Notes under the pieces: model-generated
Database searches by the model: none
Told to the model about the DNA's origin: nothing
The model's input: the letters and a program-made list of their open reading frames with translations, nothing else
DNA from: Mycolicibacterium senegalense
GTDB lineage: Bacteria; Actinomycetota; Actinomycetes; Mycobacteriales; Mycobacteriaceae
Length of the DNA: 64,000 nucleotides
Reading direction: 5' to 3'
Assembly: GCF_019645875.1 (NCBI RefSeq)
Contig: NZ_CP081000.1
Coordinates: 372,001 to 436,000, forward strand
Program-made: the position numbers and the translations under genes
Shown here: in pieces, positions 44,979-52,897 of the stretch
Layout of the letters: the number at the start of each line of letters is the position of its first letter
How positions within the stretch are numbered: position 1 is the first letter of the stretch

Positions 44979-45665
44979 TCACACGGCGAGCTGATATGTG
45001 GGCTCACGGCGCTTGATCGAAGCGATCACGCGGTAGGTGACCGGCAGCATGATCACCTCGACCGCGGTCTTGTAGACCCAGCCCAGCGCGGTGTAGGTGA
45101 CGAAGTCGCCGAAGGTGCTGATGCCGATCGCGCCGGCCGCGATGGCGCAGAAGACCAGCGTGTCGCCGAGTTGGCCGGCGAACGTGGAGCCGATGAGCCG
45201 GGCCCACAGGTGCTTTTCCTTGGTCCGTTCTTTGATGGCGACCACGACCCAGGCGTTGATGGTCTGCCCGACGATGAAGCCGGCCAGGCCCGCCACGATC
45301 AACTGGGTGTAGGCACCGACGACGTTCTCGAAGTGCTCCTGGTTGGTGTAGAAGTCCGCTGCGGGCAGGTAGATCGTGACCCAGAATGCCAGTGCGGCAA
45401 GAGCATTCATCGAGAATCCGAGGAAGATGGCGCGCCGGGCGGCCTTGAATCCGTACACCTCGGAGAGCACGTCGCCGATCACATAGGTGAGCGGGAAGAC
45501 GATGAAGCCGCCGTCGGTGATGATCGGCCCGAACGCGACCCCCTTGGTGGCGGTGACATTGGAGATGATCACCAGTGCGGTGAAGATCGCGACGAGCACC
45601 GGATAGTAGGCCGAGCCCACGATGGCGGTGCCGCGGTGCTCGGGGTTCTGCTGGGTGCTTGTCAC
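44979..45665 (-). CDS. Queuosine-precursor-type transporter (YhhQ/VUT family)
   Basis: A 228-residue membrane protein with six helices. The VUT/YhhQ landmarks are present: NVTATKGVAFG, FPLTYVIGDVLSEVYGFKAARRAIFLGF and the late GSTFAGQLGDTLVF. The E. coli relative imports queuosine precursors (preQ0/preQ1). What it would carry in a mycobacterium is unclear. The GTG start lies 12 bases after the fecB2-like stop, so it is probably the last gene of the yeiH-fecB2 operon. Confidence 0.8.
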   Translation of the reverse strand: MTSTQQNPEHRGTAIVGSAYYPVLVAIFTALVIISNVTATKGVAFGPIITDGGFIVFPLTYVIGDVLSEVYGFKAARRAIFLGFSMNALAALAFWVTIYLPAADFYTNQEHFENVVGAYTQLIVAGLAGFIVGQTINAWVVVAIKERTKEKHLWARLIGSTFAGQLGDTLVFCAIAAGAIGISTFGDFVTYTALGWVYKTAVEVIMLPVTYRVIASIKRREPTYQLAV

Positions 45666-45677
45666 CCGGTCATCTTG

Positions 45678-46628
45678 TCAGGTCAGTGCCTGGTCGAGCA
45701 GGGGCGGCAGCTGGTCGGCCACCACGGGGTAGGACAGTGGCGACGCGAAGGCGATGGCACCGGCCAGGTCTTTGGGGGTGAAGACGTGCCGCTTGCGGGT
45801 GGTCGCCCGCAGCTCGGCGATCGCCGGGTCGGCCAGCAGGGCGTCGCGCTCCTGATCGCTCTCGGTGGTCCAGATCAGGACATCGGCGGCGTCGAGTACC
45901 GAGGCGATGTCCGCGCGCGGGATCAGTGCGGGTGTCTGCGGTACGGCGAAGCCCATCTGGGTGAGGAACTCGGTGCGCCATCCGGTCTGTGCCTGCACAC
46001 TGTCACGGAACAACGTGCCGCTCAGCAGCATGGCCTTTTTGCCGGCGAAACGCGGGTTGTTGGTGGCCACCGCCTTGAACTTGTCGTCCACCCCGGTGAT
46101 CAACCCTGCCATCGCGTCCTTCTGGAACAGGGCCTGACCGATCAGGGTGGCCTGGTCGCGCCACGGTTCGAAGAACGCGTCGGGCCCGGACTGTGCGATG
46201 GTCGGGGCGATCTCGGAGAGCTTGGCGTAGGTGTCGGCGTCGAGCCCGGCGTTGGTGGCCACGATCAGGTCCGGCGTGAGCTCCTTGATCTGGTCGACCT
46301 GGATGCCGTCGGTCAGGTTGAGCACGGTGGGCTGGGCGCCGCCGAGTCTCGGTTGCGCCCAGGGCCACACCGCGTACGGCTCGCCCCCGAACCACTCCGT
46401 GGTGGCGACCGGAATGACACCGAGGGCCAGCAGGTCGTCCTGTTCAGTGAAGCCGGCGCTGACCACCCGCTTCGGCGGACCCGGAATGTTGGTGTCGCCG
46501 AAGAGGTGGCGGACGGTCACCGAACCGTCTTTCCTGACTTCGCCAGGCTTTTGCGTGCTACATGCGGCGACCAGGGCCATCGTTGCGGTGACCGTGAAAA
46601 ACCCTCGCCGTGACCAGGTTGTCGGCAC
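45678..46628 (-). CDS. fecB2: Iron-siderophore substrate-binding lipoprotein, FecB2-like
   Basis: A 316-residue periplasmic-binding protein of the FecB/FepB class. The N-terminus carries WSRRGFFTV (twin-arginine-like) and a lipobox LVAAC (Cys23), so it is a membrane-anchored lipoprotein. The binding fold runs from RVVSAGFTEQDDLLALGV to VADQLPPLLDQ. Orthologue of Rv0265c (FecB2), which takes part in haem or siderophore uptake. The permease and ATPase subunits are not encoded here. GTG start; 16 bases after the YeiH-type gene. Confidence 0.85.
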   Translation of the reverse strand: MPTTWSRRGFFTVTATMALVAACSTQKPGEVRKDGSVTVRHLFGDTNIPGPPKRVVSAGFTEQDDLLALGVIPVATTEWFGGEPYAVWPWAQPRLGGAQPTVLNLTDGIQVDQIKELTPDLIVATNAGLDADTYAKLSEIAPTIAQSGPDAFFEPWRDQATLIGQALFQKDAMAGLITGVDDKFKAVATNNPRFAGKKAMLLSGTLFRDSVQAQTGWRTEFLTQMGFAVPQTPALIPRADIASVLDAADVLIWTTESDQERDALLADPAIAELRATTRKRHVFTPKDLAGAIAFASPLSYPVVADQLPPLLDQALT

Positions 46629-46644
46629 TTAGCCAGGGTAACGG

Positions 46645-47778
46645 CTAGCTCCCGCCGAAGCTGCCGAAAAACCCGCCGAACAACAGCGAGGCCAACCCCA
46701 AGGCCACCACGATGTTGACGACGGTCGCGGCCGCGAACAGCGCGATGGGCCGCCAACCGGCTTCCTTGAGACCGCGAAGGGAGAACTCCAGCCCGATGGC
46801 CACGAACGCAAAGATCAGGAACCAGGTCCGCAGGTCGTTGACGGTGGCGATCGCGGTTTTGCCGTCGGCCGCGAACTGGAGATACAGCGTCCCGATCACC
46901 GACGCGGTGAGGAAGCCGAGCACGAATTTGGGGAAGCGGTCCCAGAATTCGCGCAGGGACGGGCGTGCCACCGCCGGGTCGGGTGTGTCGGACTGGCGCT
47001 CGACCTTCAGGGCGAAGTACGCGGTGAGGGCGATGGCGACGATGCCGATCAGCGCGTTCTGCGTGGTTTTGACGATCGTGGCGATCTGCAGTGCGTTCTC
47101 CCCGGCGATCGTGCCCGCGGCGGCCACGGCCGCGGTGGTGTCGATGTTGCCTCCGATCCACGCGCCGGCGACCGCATCGGACAGCCCGAACACGTCGGCC
47201 AGCCACGGCAGCAGGAAGATCGAGGGCAGGGCGAACACGATCACCAGCGACGCGGCATAGGCCAGCTGCTCCTTGCGGGCCTGGACCGCGCCCGCCGCTG
47301 CGATGGCCGCGCTCACCCCGCAGATGGAGACTGCCGAGGCCAGCAGTGCACGAAGCTTGTCATCGAGGCCGAGTCGCCCGCCCAGCCACCAGGTGAACCC
47401 GAATACGATCGAAATCAGCAGCAGGGCTTGGATGATCGCCGGTCCCGCAGCGGTGGCGAGCACCTTCAGGTTGATCGATGCCCCCAGCAGGACCAAACCG
47501 GTCTTGATGAAGAATTCGGTGCGAAACCCCTGGGACAGCGCGTCTCGCAACGCGAACCGGGCCAGTATCGCGTTGCCGATCAGCCCGAGAGCGATTGCGT
47601 AGACCGGGAATTCGACCGATTTCGCGATCTTGGCCAACGGGGTTCCAGCAGCCCAGTGGGGAACCTGGGTCTCCAGGAAGCGGGTCGCTGCACCCAGCGC
47701 GATGACCACGAGCACACCGGCGACGGCATAACCGACCTTGGCCGAGCGCTGCTCGGAGCGTTCTTCGGTGCTGGTCAT
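46645..47778 (-). CDS. YeiH/UPF0324-family transporter (putative sulfate exporter)
   Basis: A 377-residue membrane protein of the PF03601 type with about ten helices. Family blocks: FRTEFFIKTGLVLLGASINL, SAVSICGVSAAIAAAGAVQARKEQ, GAWIGGNIDTTAAVAAAG and FAFVAIGLEFSLRGLKEAGW. Some members are proposed sulfate or sulfonate-linked exporters. The ATG overlaps the stop of a 29-codon ORF by four bases (ATGA), so the two are translationally coupled. The N-terminus begins with a charged stretch followed by helix AVAGVLVVIALGAA. Confidence 0.82.
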   Translation of the reverse strand: MTSTEERSEQRSAKVGYAVAGVLVVIALGAATRFLETQVPHWAAGTPLAKIAKSVEFPVYAIALGLIGNAILARFALRDALSQGFRTEFFIKTGLVLLGASINLKVLATAAGPAIIQALLLISIVFGFTWWLGGRLGLDDKLRALLASAVSICGVSAAIAAAGAVQARKEQLAYAASLVIVFALPSIFLLPWLADVFGLSDAVAGAWIGGNIDTTAAVAAAGTIAGENALQIATIVKTTQNALIGIVAIALTAYFALKVERQSDTPDPAVARPSLREFWDRFPKFVLGFLTASVIGTLYLQFAADGKTAIATVNDLRTWFLIFAFVAIGLEFSLRGLKEAGWRPIALFAAATVVNIVVALGLASLLFGGFFGSFGGS

Positions 47779-47864
47779 GGAATCACGCTGCCGGGGATCG
47801 CACCGACGAGCACGAGGGTGAGTAGGGTAAGGCCGACAATCACGGCCAGCCAGTCTTCGTTCAC
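47775..47864 (-). CDS. 29-aa single-helix ORF coupled to the YeiH-type gene
   Basis: A GTG-started ORF of 29 residues: NEDWLAVIVG followed by a hydrophobic helix and ending GAIPGSVIP. It ends in an ATGA overlap with the start of the YeiH-type transporter. Larger YeiH-family proteins that I recall begin with an 'EDW-AV--G' first helix, which this transporter lacks; the ORF thus looks like that helix as a separate polypeptide. The ribosome site is weak. If real it would be a KdpF-like micro-subunit. Confidence 0.5.
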   Translation of the reverse strand: MNEDWLAVIVGLTLLTLVLVGAIPGSVIP

Positions 47865-48034
47865 GCGCGTGAGGCTAGGCCGGGCCGAATCCGGCGGGGA
47901 GCCTTGCAATCTATGCGAGCGCAACCGGTTACGAACGAGGTGCGTCCTGGAAGAGGACCGGTTATTGTCGATCCCGCATACTGGGCGTCCTCGGGAATTA
48001 CTCTCAGCGCACGGGGACCTACTGAGGAGTGGTC

Positions 48035-48334
48035 ATGCGGAGCATGTGGCGTCCAGCGTTACTCGGCCTGGCTGGATTGACCGTGCCGATCGTGATTGCC
48101 ACCGCGCCGCCCGCCGCCGCTGATTGTGTCGACGCCGGCGGTTCCACGGTGTGTGCGCAGGGCGATATCCGCGGCGGAGGCCCAACGCCTCCCAAAGCCG
48201 GCCCCTACTACCCGTACCCCTGTGCCAACGACTGGTACTGCGGCGACTGGGGCTTGGAGATCAATCTCGATCCCGGCCGCCCCGACAACGGTGGCGGTGG
48301 TGGCGGTGGTGGTTGGCGTCCCGGGCGTCGGTGA
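48035..48334 (+). CDS. Small secreted Cys- and Gly-rich protein
   Basis: A 99-residue protein with signal peptide MRSMWRPALLGLAGL... cleaved after PAAA (about residue 29). The mature 70 residues hold four cysteines (DCVDAGG, TVCAQG, PYPCAND, WYCGDWG), a PKAGPYYPYP stretch and a terminal poly-Gly run before WRPGRR. GAGGAG precedes the ATG. It is a typical mycobacterial exported protein without known function, possibly cell-wall bound through aromatic and Pro residues. The next gene, a hemophore-domain protein, follows on the same strand after 37 bp. Confidence 0.68.
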   Translation: MRSMWRPALLGLAGLTVPIVIATAPPAAADCVDAGGSTVCAQGDIRGGGPTPPKAGPYYPYPCANDWYCGDWGLEINLDPGRPDNGGGGGGGGWRPGRR

Positions 48335-48371
48335 GCGTAGTCCAGTTATCCGAGTCGACTTAGGAGCCACG

Positions 48372-48689
48372 ATGTTCTCCCGTGTGATCGCTGCCGGCGC
48401 AATCGGCCTGTCGCTCTTGGCTGTTGGTGCGCCCGTTGCTTCGGCAGAAGAGCCGAACTGCACCGCTGCCGACCTGGCCGGGGTGATGGCCGGCGTCCGT
48501 GCGTCCACCTCGGCATATCTGTTCACTCATCCCGACGTCAACGCGTTCTTCACCAGTCTCAAGGGACAGTCGAACGAGCAGATGGCCGATTCGGTGCGGG
48601 TCTATCTTGAGGACAAACCCCAGATCAAAGCCGAGCTGACGGGCATTCGTCAGCCGGCGATCGATTTCCGTAACCGCTGCGGCGGTTAG
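48372..48689 (+). CDS. Hemophore-like (MHB-domain) secreted protein
   Basis: A 105-residue protein with a signal peptide (MFSRVIAAGAIG... to ASA) and a mature all-helical domain of about 80 residues. It begins with PNCTAADLAGV and ends RNRCGG, so the two cysteines can form the disulfide seen in Rv0203-type haem-binding proteins. The block YLFTHPDVNAFFTSLKGQ is the family core. Such proteins capture haem outside the cell. AGGAG precedes the ATG. Haem binding itself is not shown by motif: the Tyr and His of Rv0203 are not clearly preserved. Confidence 0.78.
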   Translation: MFSRVIAAGAIGLSLLAVGAPVASAEEPNCTAADLAGVMAGVRASTSAYLFTHPDVNAFFTSLKGQSNEQMADSVRVYLEDKPQIKAELTGIRQPAIDFRNRCGG

Positions 48690-48693
48690 CCGG

Positions 48694-49296
48694 CTACGGC
48701 TGAGCCAGCCCGCGTAGCAGCACCGCCAGTCCGTACTCGAACGCATCGTCGGCTCGCGCAGGCCGGGGCGCGCCGGTGGCGAGCGCGGCGGTCAGCTCGG
48801 GGCCGACGGCGGCGCCGGATTCCCATGGTTGGTCCGGCGCGGTGAGGTCGAGGGCCGATCCCAGCACGTAGTTGTCGACCAAGGTGATGATCCGCAGCGT
48901 GTCGGTGGGGCTGAACCCGGCCCGGGTCAGGGTGACCGCCAGCGCGTTGTACATCGTGAGGGCCTGGCTGCTGTTGACGGCATGGGCGGTGAGCAGCGGA
49001 ATCAGCCGCGGGTAGCGGGCGAAGCTATTGCGGTAGGAGCGCATGATGTCGGCCAGGATGTCGGCCCATGGCCGGTCGGCGTCGAGGTCGGGCAGTGCCA
49101 CCTCCGACATCGCCCGTTCGCGGAGCAATTCGACGATCTGCTCGCGCCCGGACACGTGGTTGTACAGCGATGACGGGCTGACCTTGAGTCTGCGGGCGAG
49201 TTCCGGGATGGTGAATCCACCCGTCGTGTTGACGAGATCCATTGCCGCACTGGCAATCCGGTCCATTGACAGGATCGGTATCGATGGACGCCCCAT
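48694..49296 (-). CDS. TetR-family regulator
   Basis: A 200-residue repressor. The N-terminal helix-turn-helix reads GGFTIPELARRLKVSPSSLYNHVSGREQIVELL; the rest is an all-helical ligand domain with a C-terminal TetR_C-type pattern (RYPRLIPLLTAHAVNSSQALTMY). It is divergent from the amidohydrolase-permease pair across 89 bp with an inverted repeat, and it likely represses that pair and itself. Convergent with the hemophore-like gene, four bases apart. Confidence 0.88.
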   Translation of the reverse strand: MGRPSIPILSMDRIASAAMDLVNTTGGFTIPELARRLKVSPSSLYNHVSGREQIVELLRERAMSEVALPDLDADRPWADILADIMRSYRNSFARYPRLIPLLTAHAVNSSQALTMYNALAVTLTRAGFSPTDTLRIITLVDNYVLGSALDLTAPDQPWESGAAVGPELTAALATGAPRPARADDAFEYGLAVLLRGLAQP

Positions 49297-49359
49297 GACT
49301 GTTTCCCCCTAAATTTCGTCTCACCGCTTTACAACTGGTGGCCTGCATCACACAATAAA

Positions 49360-49372
49360 CGAATTCCATTCG
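49360..49372. promoter_or_regulatory. Inverted repeat in the TetR/amidohydrolase promoter
   Basis: CGAAT-TCC-ATTCG, with A/T-rich flanks AAA on the left and CTTT on the right that nearly extend the symmetry. It lies directly upstream of the AGGAG of the amidohydrolase gene, so a bound TetR dimer could block it. Confidence 0.4.
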
Positions 49373-49385
49373 CTTTAGGAGCCGC

Positions 49386-50987
49386 ATGACCACTCTCTTC
49401 CGCGGCGGCGTCGTCTGGACGCCGACGACGACCACCGATGCGCTGCTGATCGCCGATGGGGTTGTGCAGGCCGTGGGCGCCGAAGCGTTGGCATCGGCGG
49501 CCGACCGGAAGGTCGACCTCGGAGGCGGATTCCTGATGCCGTCATTCGGTGACGGCCATGCGCACCCGCTGTTCGGCGGTTTGGAAGCCACCGGCCCCCA
49601 GGTTCGGCCCTGCCGATCGGTCGACGAGATCGTGTCGGCGGTGAAGGAGTACGCCGACGCGAACCCCGACCAGGAGTGGATCGTCGGTGCCTCGTACGAC
49701 GGCAGCCTCGCGCCGGACGGTTTGTTCGACGCCCGCTGGCTCGACGCCGCGGTCCCGGACCGGCCCGTGGTGTTGCGCGCCTGGGACTATCACACCCTCT
49801 GGGTCAACTCGGTCGCGCTGCAACGCGCCGGGATCACCGCGGACACCCCGGAACCCGTGCTCGGTGAGATTCCGCGTCGGGCGGATGGCTCACCGCTGGG
49901 CACGCTGCGGGAATGGGGTGCGACCGATCTGATGACTGCGGTGATGCCGGCGCGTGACGAGGCGGTCCGCGTCGCGGCGCTGGGCACGGCTGCCGATTAC
50001 TACCTGGCCCGCGGTGTGACCTGGGTTCAGGACGCGTGGGTCGAGCCGACCGAGCTGGACACCTACCTTGCGGCCGCTCGGCAAGGCGCCCTGCGGATGC
50101 GGTTCAACCTGGCGTTCTATGCCGATCCGCGCCACTTCGACACACAGGTGACCAAATACGCCGCCGCCCGGGATCGCGTGCACGCCGCGGGTTCGCCGCT
50201 GCTGACCGCGAACACGGTGAAGTTCTTCGCCGACGGCGTCGTCGAGAACGAGACCGGGGCGCTGCTGGAGCCCTACTGCTCGGGTCTGCACTCACACGGT
50301 ATGCAGCTGTGGCAGGGCAACGCGCTGGCCGAGGCGGCCAAACAAGTCGACGACCTGGGCCTGCAGATCCACATCCACGCCATCGGTGACGCCGCGGTCC
50401 GCCAGGCCCTGGACGCCATCGAATACGTTGTGCGGCACAATGGTCCGCGGGATCGCAGGCCAGTGATCGCGCACGCACAGTTGGTGGACGATGCCGATCT
50501 GGGCCGGTTCGCCGAACTCGGGGTCATCCCGAACATGCAGCCGCTGTGGGCGCAGCTGGACGCCTTGATGACGGTGCTCACGATCCCCCGGCTCGGAGCG
50601 CAGCGGGCCGATCGGCAGTACCGGATGCGCACACTGGAGAGCTCCGGTGCGGCACTGGCGTTCGGGTCGGACTGGCCCGTGTCCTCGGGTGCGCCACTGG
50701 ACGGTATCGCCGTGGCCGTCTCGCGATGCACGTCTGAAGGAGAGCCTGCGGGTGGCTGGACGCCGCACGAGGTCCTTCCGATCGAGCACGCCCTGTCGTC
50801 CTACACCACGGCCGTGGCGTATCAGGCGTTCGCAGAAGACAATTGGGGCAGCTTCGCGCCCGGCGTGAGTGCTGATCTGGTGTGGCTGGACCGGGACCCA
50901 CGGTATGTCGCAGCGTCGGAGCTTCCGGCGGTGACGGTGCGCGCCACCTATCTACAGGGCACGCAGGTCTATTCGGCCGCGGAATGA
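49386..50987 (+). CDS. Amidohydrolase family 3 (YtcJ-like)
   Basis: A 533-residue metal-dependent hydrolase. The metal-binding HxH is GDGHAHPLF (His58, His60); later ligands lie in IHIHAIGDAAVRQALDAIE and VIAHAQLV, and SDWPVSSGAPLDGI carries the late Asp. YtcJ-like enzymes cleave amide or N-formyl bonds. The start is ATG with AGGAG. It forms an operon with the APC permease (11-base gap), which suggests uptake and hydrolysis of an amide or amine compound. The substrate is unknown. Confidence 0.85.
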   Translation: MTTLFRGGVVWTPTTTTDALLIADGVVQAVGAEALASAADRKVDLGGGFLMPSFGDGHAHPLFGGLEATGPQVRPCRSVDEIVSAVKEYADANPDQEWIVGASYDGSLAPDGLFDARWLDAAVPDRPVVLRAWDYHTLWVNSVALQRAGITADTPEPVLGEIPRRADGSPLGTLREWGATDLMTAVMPARDEAVRVAALGTAADYYLARGVTWVQDAWVEPTELDTYLAAARQGALRMRFNLAFYADPRHFDTQVTKYAAARDRVHAAGSPLLTANTVKFFADGVVENETGALLEPYCSGLHSHGMQLWQGNALAEAAKQVDDLGLQIHIHAIGDAAVRQALDAIEYVVRHNGPRDRRPVIAHAQLVDDADLGRFAELGVIPNMQPLWAQLDALMTVLTIPRLGAQRADRQYRMRTLESSGAALAFGSDWPVSSGAPLDGIAVAVSRCTSEGEPAGGWTPHEVLPIEHALSSYTTAVAYQAFAEDNWGSFAPGVSADLVWLDRDPRYVAASELPAVTVRATYLQGTQVYSAAE

Positions 50988-50998
50988 GAGGAACTGGC

Positions 50999-52342
50999 AT
51001 GTCCGATGTGGCTGAAGTGACCGAGGGACGGCTGCGCCGTGCCCTGGGGCTGCCATCGTTGGTGCTGTTCGGTCTGGTCTACATGGTGCCGCTCACGGTG
51101 TTCACCACCTACGGCATCGTCACCCAGACCACCGGTGGCCGCTTGTCGGTCGCGTATCTGGTGACGCTGGCCGCGATGGTGTTCACCGCCCGGTCCTATG
51201 CCGCGATGGCGGTTGCTTTTCCGGTCGCGGGCTCGGCGTACACGTACACCCAGAAGTCGTTCGGTGCCCCGGTCGGATTCCTGGCCGGATGGTCCTTGCT
51301 GCTGGATTACCTGTTCCTGCCGATGATCAACTATTTGGTGATCGGGATCTACCTGAATGCCGCGCTGCCGGCGATCCCGGCCTGGGTCTTCATCGTCGTG
51401 TCCATCGCCGCGGTGACGGTGCTCAATGTCGTCGGCATCGTGTCGGTGGCCAGGGCGAACTTCGTCATCATCGCGGTACAGGCGATCTTCATCGTCACGT
51501 TCCTGGTGTTGGCCTGCTCCAAGGTTTTCAGCCTGGGCGACCTCGACCTGATGGAGCCGATCCACGGGGACGGCAGTGAGACCGGGTTCAGCCCGGTGCT
51601 GGCCGGTGCGGCCATCCTGTGCCTGTCGTTTTTGGGGTTCGACGCGGTGTCGACGTTGTCCGAGGAGGCCAAGGATCCCAAACGGTCTGTGCCGCAGGCA
51701 ATCATGATCGCCACACTGGTGTCGGGTGCGATCTTTGTCGTGCTGTCCTATCTCGGCCAGTTGGTGTTTCCGTCCAATCAGTTCGCCGACGTCGAGTCCG
51801 GGTCCCTGGACCTGATGCTGACCGCGGGCGGGCAGTTCCTGCAGACCTTCTTCACCGCGGCCTATGTGGCCGGCGCGCTCGGCTCGGCCATCACTTCGCA
51901 GGCCTCGGTGGCCCGCATTTTGTATGCGATGGGTCGCGACGGCGTCTTGCCCCGGCAGTTCTTCGGCCACGTCGCGGCGCGGTTCGCCACGCCGGTGTAT
52001 GCGATCCTGGCGGTGTCGGTGGTGTCGCTGCTCGCCATCGTGATCTCGCTGACCACGCTGGCTTCACTCATCAGTTTCGGTGCGCTGGTGGCGTTCTCGG
52101 TCGTCAACCTCTCGGTGATCAAGCACTACTTCGTCGACCAGGGAAAGCGACAAGGCATCGAGGTGATCCGCAACCTGGTGCTGCCGCTGATCGGCTTCCT
52201 GCTGACCGTGTGGTTGTGGACGAGTTTGTCCGGCTTCACCTTGATCGTCGGGTTGTGTTGGCTGGCAGTGGGATTCGTGTGGCTGGCCGGGGTTACCCGC
52301 GGTTTCCAGCAGCCGACTCCGGTGCTGGATATGAAGGAGTAA
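50999..52342 (+). CDS. APC-superfamily amine/amino-acid permease
   Basis: A 447-residue transporter with 12 helices. Helix 1 reads SLVLFGLVYMVPLTVFTTYG; the FPVAGSAYTYTQKSFGAPVGFLAGW and FLGFDAVSTLSEEAKDPKR blocks are typical of PuuP/YeeF-like amine permeases. The ATG has GAGAGG upstream; the longer frame overlaps the hydrolase gene and is not used. By context it imports the substrate of the preceding amidohydrolase. Confidence 0.85.
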   Translation: MSDVAEVTEGRLRRALGLPSLVLFGLVYMVPLTVFTTYGIVTQTTGGRLSVAYLVTLAAMVFTARSYAAMAVAFPVAGSAYTYTQKSFGAPVGFLAGWSLLLDYLFLPMINYLVIGIYLNAALPAIPAWVFIVVSIAAVTVLNVVGIVSVARANFVIIAVQAIFIVTFLVLACSKVFSLGDLDLMEPIHGDGSETGFSPVLAGAAILCLSFLGFDAVSTLSEEAKDPKRSVPQAIMIATLVSGAIFVVLSYLGQLVFPSNQFADVESGSLDLMLTAGGQFLQTFFTAAYVAGALGSAITSQASVARILYAMGRDGVLPRQFFGHVAARFATPVYAILAVSVVSLLAIVISLTTLASLISFGALVAFSVVNLSVIKHYFVDQGKRQGIEVIRNLVLPLIGFLLTVWLWTSLSGFTLIVGLCWLAVGFVWLAGVTRGFQQPTPVLDMKE

Positions 52343-52362
52343 ACCCGGCCGGCCTCTACGGG

Positions 52363-52785
52363 TCAGGCCACGCTGATGGTGACGTCGATGTTGCCGCGGG
52401 TCGCCTTCGAGTACGGGCAGACCTGGTGTGCGTCGTCGGCGATGGCTTGGGCGGTCTCGCGATCGACCCCGGGGATGGTGACATTGAGCCGGACCCGCAG
52501 GGAGAATGCGCCGTCGGTGTTGAGGAGGTCTACCTCGGCATCCACTGCGGTCTCGGCGGGCAGCTTCACATTGTGCTTGCCCGCGGTCAGTCCCATGGCG
52601 CTCAGGAAGCACGCCGACCAACCGGCCGCGAACAGCTGCTCGGGGTTGGTGCCGGTGCCGTTGCCTCCGGGCGGGGTGAGCTGGATGTCCAGGTTGCCGT
52701 CGGAGCTGTAGGACTCGCCCTGCCGGCCGCCGGTGGTGTGGGTCTGCGCGGTGTAGAGGACGTTGTCGGTCTGGCTGGTGGTCAC
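52363..52785 (-). CDS. ohr: Organic hydroperoxide reductase Ohr
   Basis: A 140-residue OsmC/Ohr protein. The peroxidatic and resolving cysteines are Cys59 (GWSACF) and Cys123 (HQVCPYSKATRG), with the active-site Arg21 and Glu49 in place. It reduces organic and lipid hydroperoxides. The start is a GTG with AAGGAGAA. It is divergent from the ohrR-type regulator and shares its operator region. Confidence 0.9.
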   Translation of the reverse strand: MTTSQTDNVLYTAQTHTTGGRQGESYSSDGNLDIQLTPPGGNGTGTNPEQLFAAGWSACFLSAMGLTAGKHNVKLPAETAVDAEVDLLNTDGAFSLRVRLNVTIPGVDRETAQAIADDAHQVCPYSKATRGNIDVTISVA

Positions 52786-52864
52786 TGCGGTTCTCCTTCG
52801 GGTGGATGGTCCTGTGCAATTGGACGCGTTAGAGATGAACGCTGGATGCCCGGCTTTCCATCCC

Positions 52865-52881
52865 ATCCGATTGAATCGGAT
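52865..52881. promoter_or_regulatory. OhrR operator, perfect palindrome
   Basis: ATCCGATT-G-AATCGGAT, a 17-bp perfect palindrome, followed by a partial third half-site ATCCGATAT. It lies just upstream of the ohrR -10 and within the 112-bp divergent promoter region with ohr. It is the expected position and size for a MarR/OhrR dimer. Confidence 0.75.
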
Positions 52882-52885
52882 CCGA

Positions 52886-52891
52886 TATAAT
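52886..52891 (+). promoter_or_regulatory. -10 TATAAT of a leaderless ohrR promoter
   Basis: Exact TATAAT, with its last base seven bases before the A of the ohrR ATG. No Shine-Dalgarno sequence separates them, so the transcript likely starts at the initiation codon. The operator palindrome ends five bases before this hexamer. Confidence 0.65.
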
Positions 52892-52897
52892 TTGGGT

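Noticed and set aside
46630..46647. TAGCC-N8-GGCTA repeat before fecB2, tested as an IdeR iron box
   Set aside because: It does not match the 19-bp IdeR consensus beyond the outer bases and overlaps the stop codon of the preceding gene.
47865..48034. 170-bp region upstream of the yeiH unit as a possible sulfur riboswitch
   Set aside because: No conserved pairing core of SAM or related riboswitches could be traced by eye, and it is also the promoter of the divergent secreted-protein gene.
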